Positions 31,031-32,965 of a stretch of DNA of 32,965 nucleotides are shown here, piece by piece. The DNA lies in the NCBI GenBank assembly GCA_020443345.1, contig JAGRIH010000042.1, positions 38,891 to 71,855 on the forward strand. The letters run 5' to 3'. The notes under the pieces were generated by a model. The model did no database searches. It worked only from the letters and a program-made list of their open reading frames with translations, and was not told the DNA's origin. The stretch's first letter is position 1. Every line of letters begins with the position of its first letter. The DNA comes from Halioglobus sp. (lineage in GTDB: Bacteria > Pseudomonadota > Gammaproteobacteria > Pseudomonadales > Halieaceae). The translations under genes were made by a program, and so were the position numbers.

Positions 31031-32407
31031 ATGTCCGATGCCGCCCGCCTGTACAGCGACCGCAGCCGCCGCCTGGCGGACCGGCTGGCGCGGGTGGGTC
31101 CCGCCATCAGCCGCGCGCCGCTGCAGGAAGAGGGCTCACTGGTGCGCATGATCGGTATCAAGCTGGAGGCGGTGGGCTGCCAGGCGCCCATCGGCAGTCG
31201 CTGCCGCATCGTGGCCGGTGACGGCAATTCGCTGGAGGCCGAGGTGGTGGGTTTTTCCGACGGCAGCCTGTTCCTGATGCCCGAGGGGCACCTGCGCGGC
31301 GTGCAATTGGGCGCGCGGGTGGTGCCGATGCATACCGGCAGCACGGTGGCCGTGGACGAGCAGCTGCTGGGCCGGGTGATCGACGGCGCCGGCAACGTCA
31401 TCGACCGGGGTCCCTCGCTGCGCTGTATGCACCACATGCCGCTGCGCGGCAATTCCATCAACCCCCTGCACCGCAGCCCTATCCGCGAACCCCTGGACGT
31501 GGGGGTGCGGGCCATCAACGCCCTGCTCACCATCGGGCGCGGTCAGCGCCTGGGCCTGTTTGCCGGCAGCGGCGTGGGCAAGAGCACCTTGCTGGGCATG
31601 ATGACGCGACACACCGATGCCGATGTCATCGTGGTGGCGCTGGTGGGCGAGCGCGGGCGCGAGGTGCGCGAGTTCGTGGAGAACATCCTGGGCGAGGCGG
31701 GGCTGGCCCGCGCTATCGTGGTCGCCACCCCGGCCGATGACTCGCCGCTGATGCGCGTGCACGGCGCCTGGCGGGCTACCGCCATCGCCGAGTTTTTCCG
31801 CGCGCGGGGCCAGCACGTGCTGCTGCTGATGGACTCGCTGACCCGTTTTGCCCAGGCGCAGCGCGAAATCGGTCTGGCGGTGGGCGAGCCGCCGGTGTCC
31901 AAGGGCTATCCGCCCTCGGTGTTTTCCCTGCTGCCCACCCTGGTGGAGCGGGCCGGCAACGGCACCGGCGGCAGCGGCTCGATCACGGCGATCTACACGG
32001 TGCTGGTGGAGGGCGACGACCACAACGACCCGGTGGCCGATGCATCCAGGGCAATCCTGGACGGCCACATCGTGTTGTCCCGGGAGGTGGCCGACTCCGG
32101 CCTGTTTCCGGCAATCGACGTGGACTCCTCGATCAGTCGCTCCATGCAGAACATTGTCGGTCGGGAGCAGATGTCGCGTGCCCGCGAGCTGAAAGGTATC
32201 TATGCCACCTACCAGCAGAACCGCGACCTGATCAGCATCGGCGCCTACCAGAAGGGCTCCGATGAGAGCATAGATCGCGCGATCGGCGCCGCCCCGCATA
32301 TACGGCGGTTCATTGCGCAGGAGCAGTCGCAGAAAGTCAGCATGGACAGCAGTCTCGCCCAGCTCGAGGTGCTGTCGGATTTGTTTGATGGCACCGGGGG
32401 CGCCTGA
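31031..32407 (+). CDS. fliI: Flagellar type III export ATPase FliI
   Basis: FliI is the soluble ATPase of the flagellar export machine. The 458-aa product has an N-terminal beta domain, Walker A GSGVGKS at 179-185 (within GLFAGSGVGKSTLLGMM), and the Walker B region HVLLLMDSLTRFAQAQREIG. The FliI/YscN segment GEPPVSKGYPPSVFSLLPTL follows. The C-terminal helices lie within SRARELKGIYATYQQNRDLI, read here as MSRARELKGIYATYQQNRDL. A GTG at 31028 immediately precedes the ATG at 31031; I list the ATG. It follows fliH by 3 nt, and its stop shares one base with the fliJ ATG (TGATG). Confidence 0.97.
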   Translation: MSDAARLYSDRSRRLADRLARVGPAISRAPLQEEGSLVRMIGIKLEAVGCQAPIGSRCRIVAGDGNSLEAEVVGFSDGSLFLMPEGHLRGVQLGARVVPMHTGSTVAVDEQLLGRVIDGAGNVIDRGPSLRCMHHMPLRGNSINPLHRSPIREPLDVGVRAINALLTIGRGQRLGLFAGSGVGKSTLLGMMTRHTDADVIVVALVGERGREVREFVENILGEAGLARAIVVATPADDSPLMRVHGAWRATAIAEFFRARGQHVLLLMDSLTRFAQAQREIGLAVGEPPVSKGYPPSVFSLLPTLVERAGNGTGGSGSITAIYTVLVEGDDHNDPVADASRAILDGHIVLSREVADSGLFPAIDVDSSISRSMQNIVGREQMSRARELKGIYATYQQNRDLISIGAYQKGSDESIDRAIGAAPHIRRFIAQEQSQKVSMDSSLAQLEVLSDLFDGTGGA

Positions 32408-32850
32408 TGGACGTGGATAAACTGGGCAAGGTGGCCGGTGTGGCCAAATCGGCGACGCAGCAGTCGGCCCTGGATTTCAAGGCTACCCAGCAGGCCCATC
32501 GCGACAAATGCGATCAACTCGAACAACTGCAGCAGTTCAAGCGCGAATACGAGGCGCAGCTCGAAAGCATGGGCGTGCAGGGCATGGCGGCGCGTCAGTT
32601 GCAGGACTACCGGCTGTTCCTGGGCAAGCTGAATCAGGCCATCGAAGAACAGACCCGGGCGATCCACAGCGCGCAGCAGCGCCTCGGCGATGCCCGCGAG
32701 CAGTGGATCGCCAGGACCCGGCGCAGCGCCGCTCTGGATCAGGCTGTGGACCACGAGCGGCTGCGGCAGCGCCAGTCGCGGGACAAGGCCGAGCAGCGCG
32801 AGGCCGACGAAAAATCCCTGGCGCGCAGCAGCGGCAGCTACGACCTCTGA
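32407..32850 (+). CDS. fliJ: Flagellar export stalk protein FliJ
   Basis: FliJ is the coiled-coil stalk that links the FliI hexamer to the export gate and cycles export chaperones. The 147-aa product is almost entirely helical and charged: DKCDQLEQLQQFKREYEAQL, then MAARQLQDYRLFLGKLNQAI and the C-terminal RRSAALDQAVDHERLRQRQS. This is the two-helix antiparallel coiled-coil pattern of FliJ, at the usual length of about 147. It follows fliI with a 1-nt stop/start overlap, the standard fliI-fliJ arrangement, and ends the fliE-fliJ block. Confidence 0.94.
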   Translation: MDVDKLGKVAGVAKSATQQSALDFKATQQAHRDKCDQLEQLQQFKREYEAQLESMGVQGMAARQLQDYRLFLGKLNQAIEEQTRAIHSAQQRLGDAREQWIARTRRSAALDQAVDHERLRQRQSRDKAEQREADEKSLARSSGSYDL

Positions 32851-32892
32851 AGAGGGCAGCCAAACAGCGCCCAGCGCACCGCTGAGAACCCC

Positions 32893-32908
32893 TGGCACAG
32901 AAATTGCT
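32893..32908 (+). promoter_or_regulatory. Sigma-54 promoter upstream of the presumed fliK
   Basis: TGGCACAGAAATTGCT matches TGGCACGNNNNTTGCW except at one base, with the GG and GC 10 nt apart. The predicted start is near 32919. It starts a new transcription unit 3' of fliJ, at the window edge. Confidence 0.8.
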
Positions 32909-32942
32909 CCTGTTCATTCACCCAGAGACAGGAGAGCCCAGC

Positions 32943-32965
32943 GTGTTACCCACAGTGAGCAGTCA
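32943..32965 (+). CDS. Start of a new gene, presumably fliK (hook-length control), cut by the window edge
   Basis: GTG at 32943 is preceded by ACAGGAGAG at a good Shine-Dalgarno distance and opens a frame MLPTVSS... to the end of the window. Only seven full codons are seen, so identity comes from position: fliK follows fliJ in most gammaproteobacterial flagellar clusters, and a sigma-54 promoter lies just upstream. The sequence itself does not show its function. Confidence 0.45.

Overview
The window is a dense, high-GC flagellar and chemosensory-free motility locus from a Gammaproteobacterium. FleQ plus FleS/FleR, a FlaG/FliD/FliS/FliT block beside one flagellin, and an flgA-flgM-flgN-PilZ block resemble the polar-flagellum regulon of Pseudomonas and its relatives. 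A DUF6316-like small protein next to purA suggests a marine Cellvibrionales/Halieaceae-type genome. That placement is inference from gene content, not from a search.

Layout. Positions 1-1263 hold the 3' end of purA (+), which converges on a small DUF6316-like gene (-). From 2.3 to 6.9 kb a minus-strand block reads fliC, flaG, fliD, fliS, fliT, atypical PilZ: filament, cap, chaperones and a c-di-GMP-type protein. From 7.3 to 8.95 kb, divergent from fliC, are a GAF-GGDEF diguanylate cyclase and an overlapping gene for an exported protein of unknown function. From 9.0 to 19.5 kb the minus strand carries flgBCDEFGHIJKL: rod, hook, P- and L-rings, and hook-filament junction. From 19.65 to 21.75 kb, divergent from flgB, are flgA, flgM, flgN and a short PilZ gene. 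From 22.0 to 24.6 kb are a second GGDEF gene and fleQ. From 24.8 to 32.85 kb are fleS, fleR, fliE, fliF, fliG, fliH, fliI and fliJ. The first codons of a probable fliK lie at the right edge.

Regulation visible in the DNA. Good sigma-54 (-24/-12) sites precede fliD, the second GGDEF gene, fleSR and the fliK start, with a weaker one before flgB. Sigma-28 (FliA) sites of the TAAA-N15-GCCGATAA type precede fliC and flgM. This matches a FleQ/sigma-54, then FleSR/sigma-54, then FliA cascade held back by FlgM. The flgM sigma-28 site lies so close to the first in-frame ATG that the real start must be downstream.

The cluster carries its own c-di-GMP module: two GGDEF proteins with intact I-sites, two PilZ-type proteins, and a FleQ that keeps the residues known to bind c-di-GMP in Pseudomonas. 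No EAL or HD-GYP phosphodiesterase lies in the window. The less expected items are a pair of related inverted repeats around the flaG start, a triple-hairpin leader before fleS, the DGC/exported-protein gene pair, and a reduced single-domain PilZ protein in the flgZ position.
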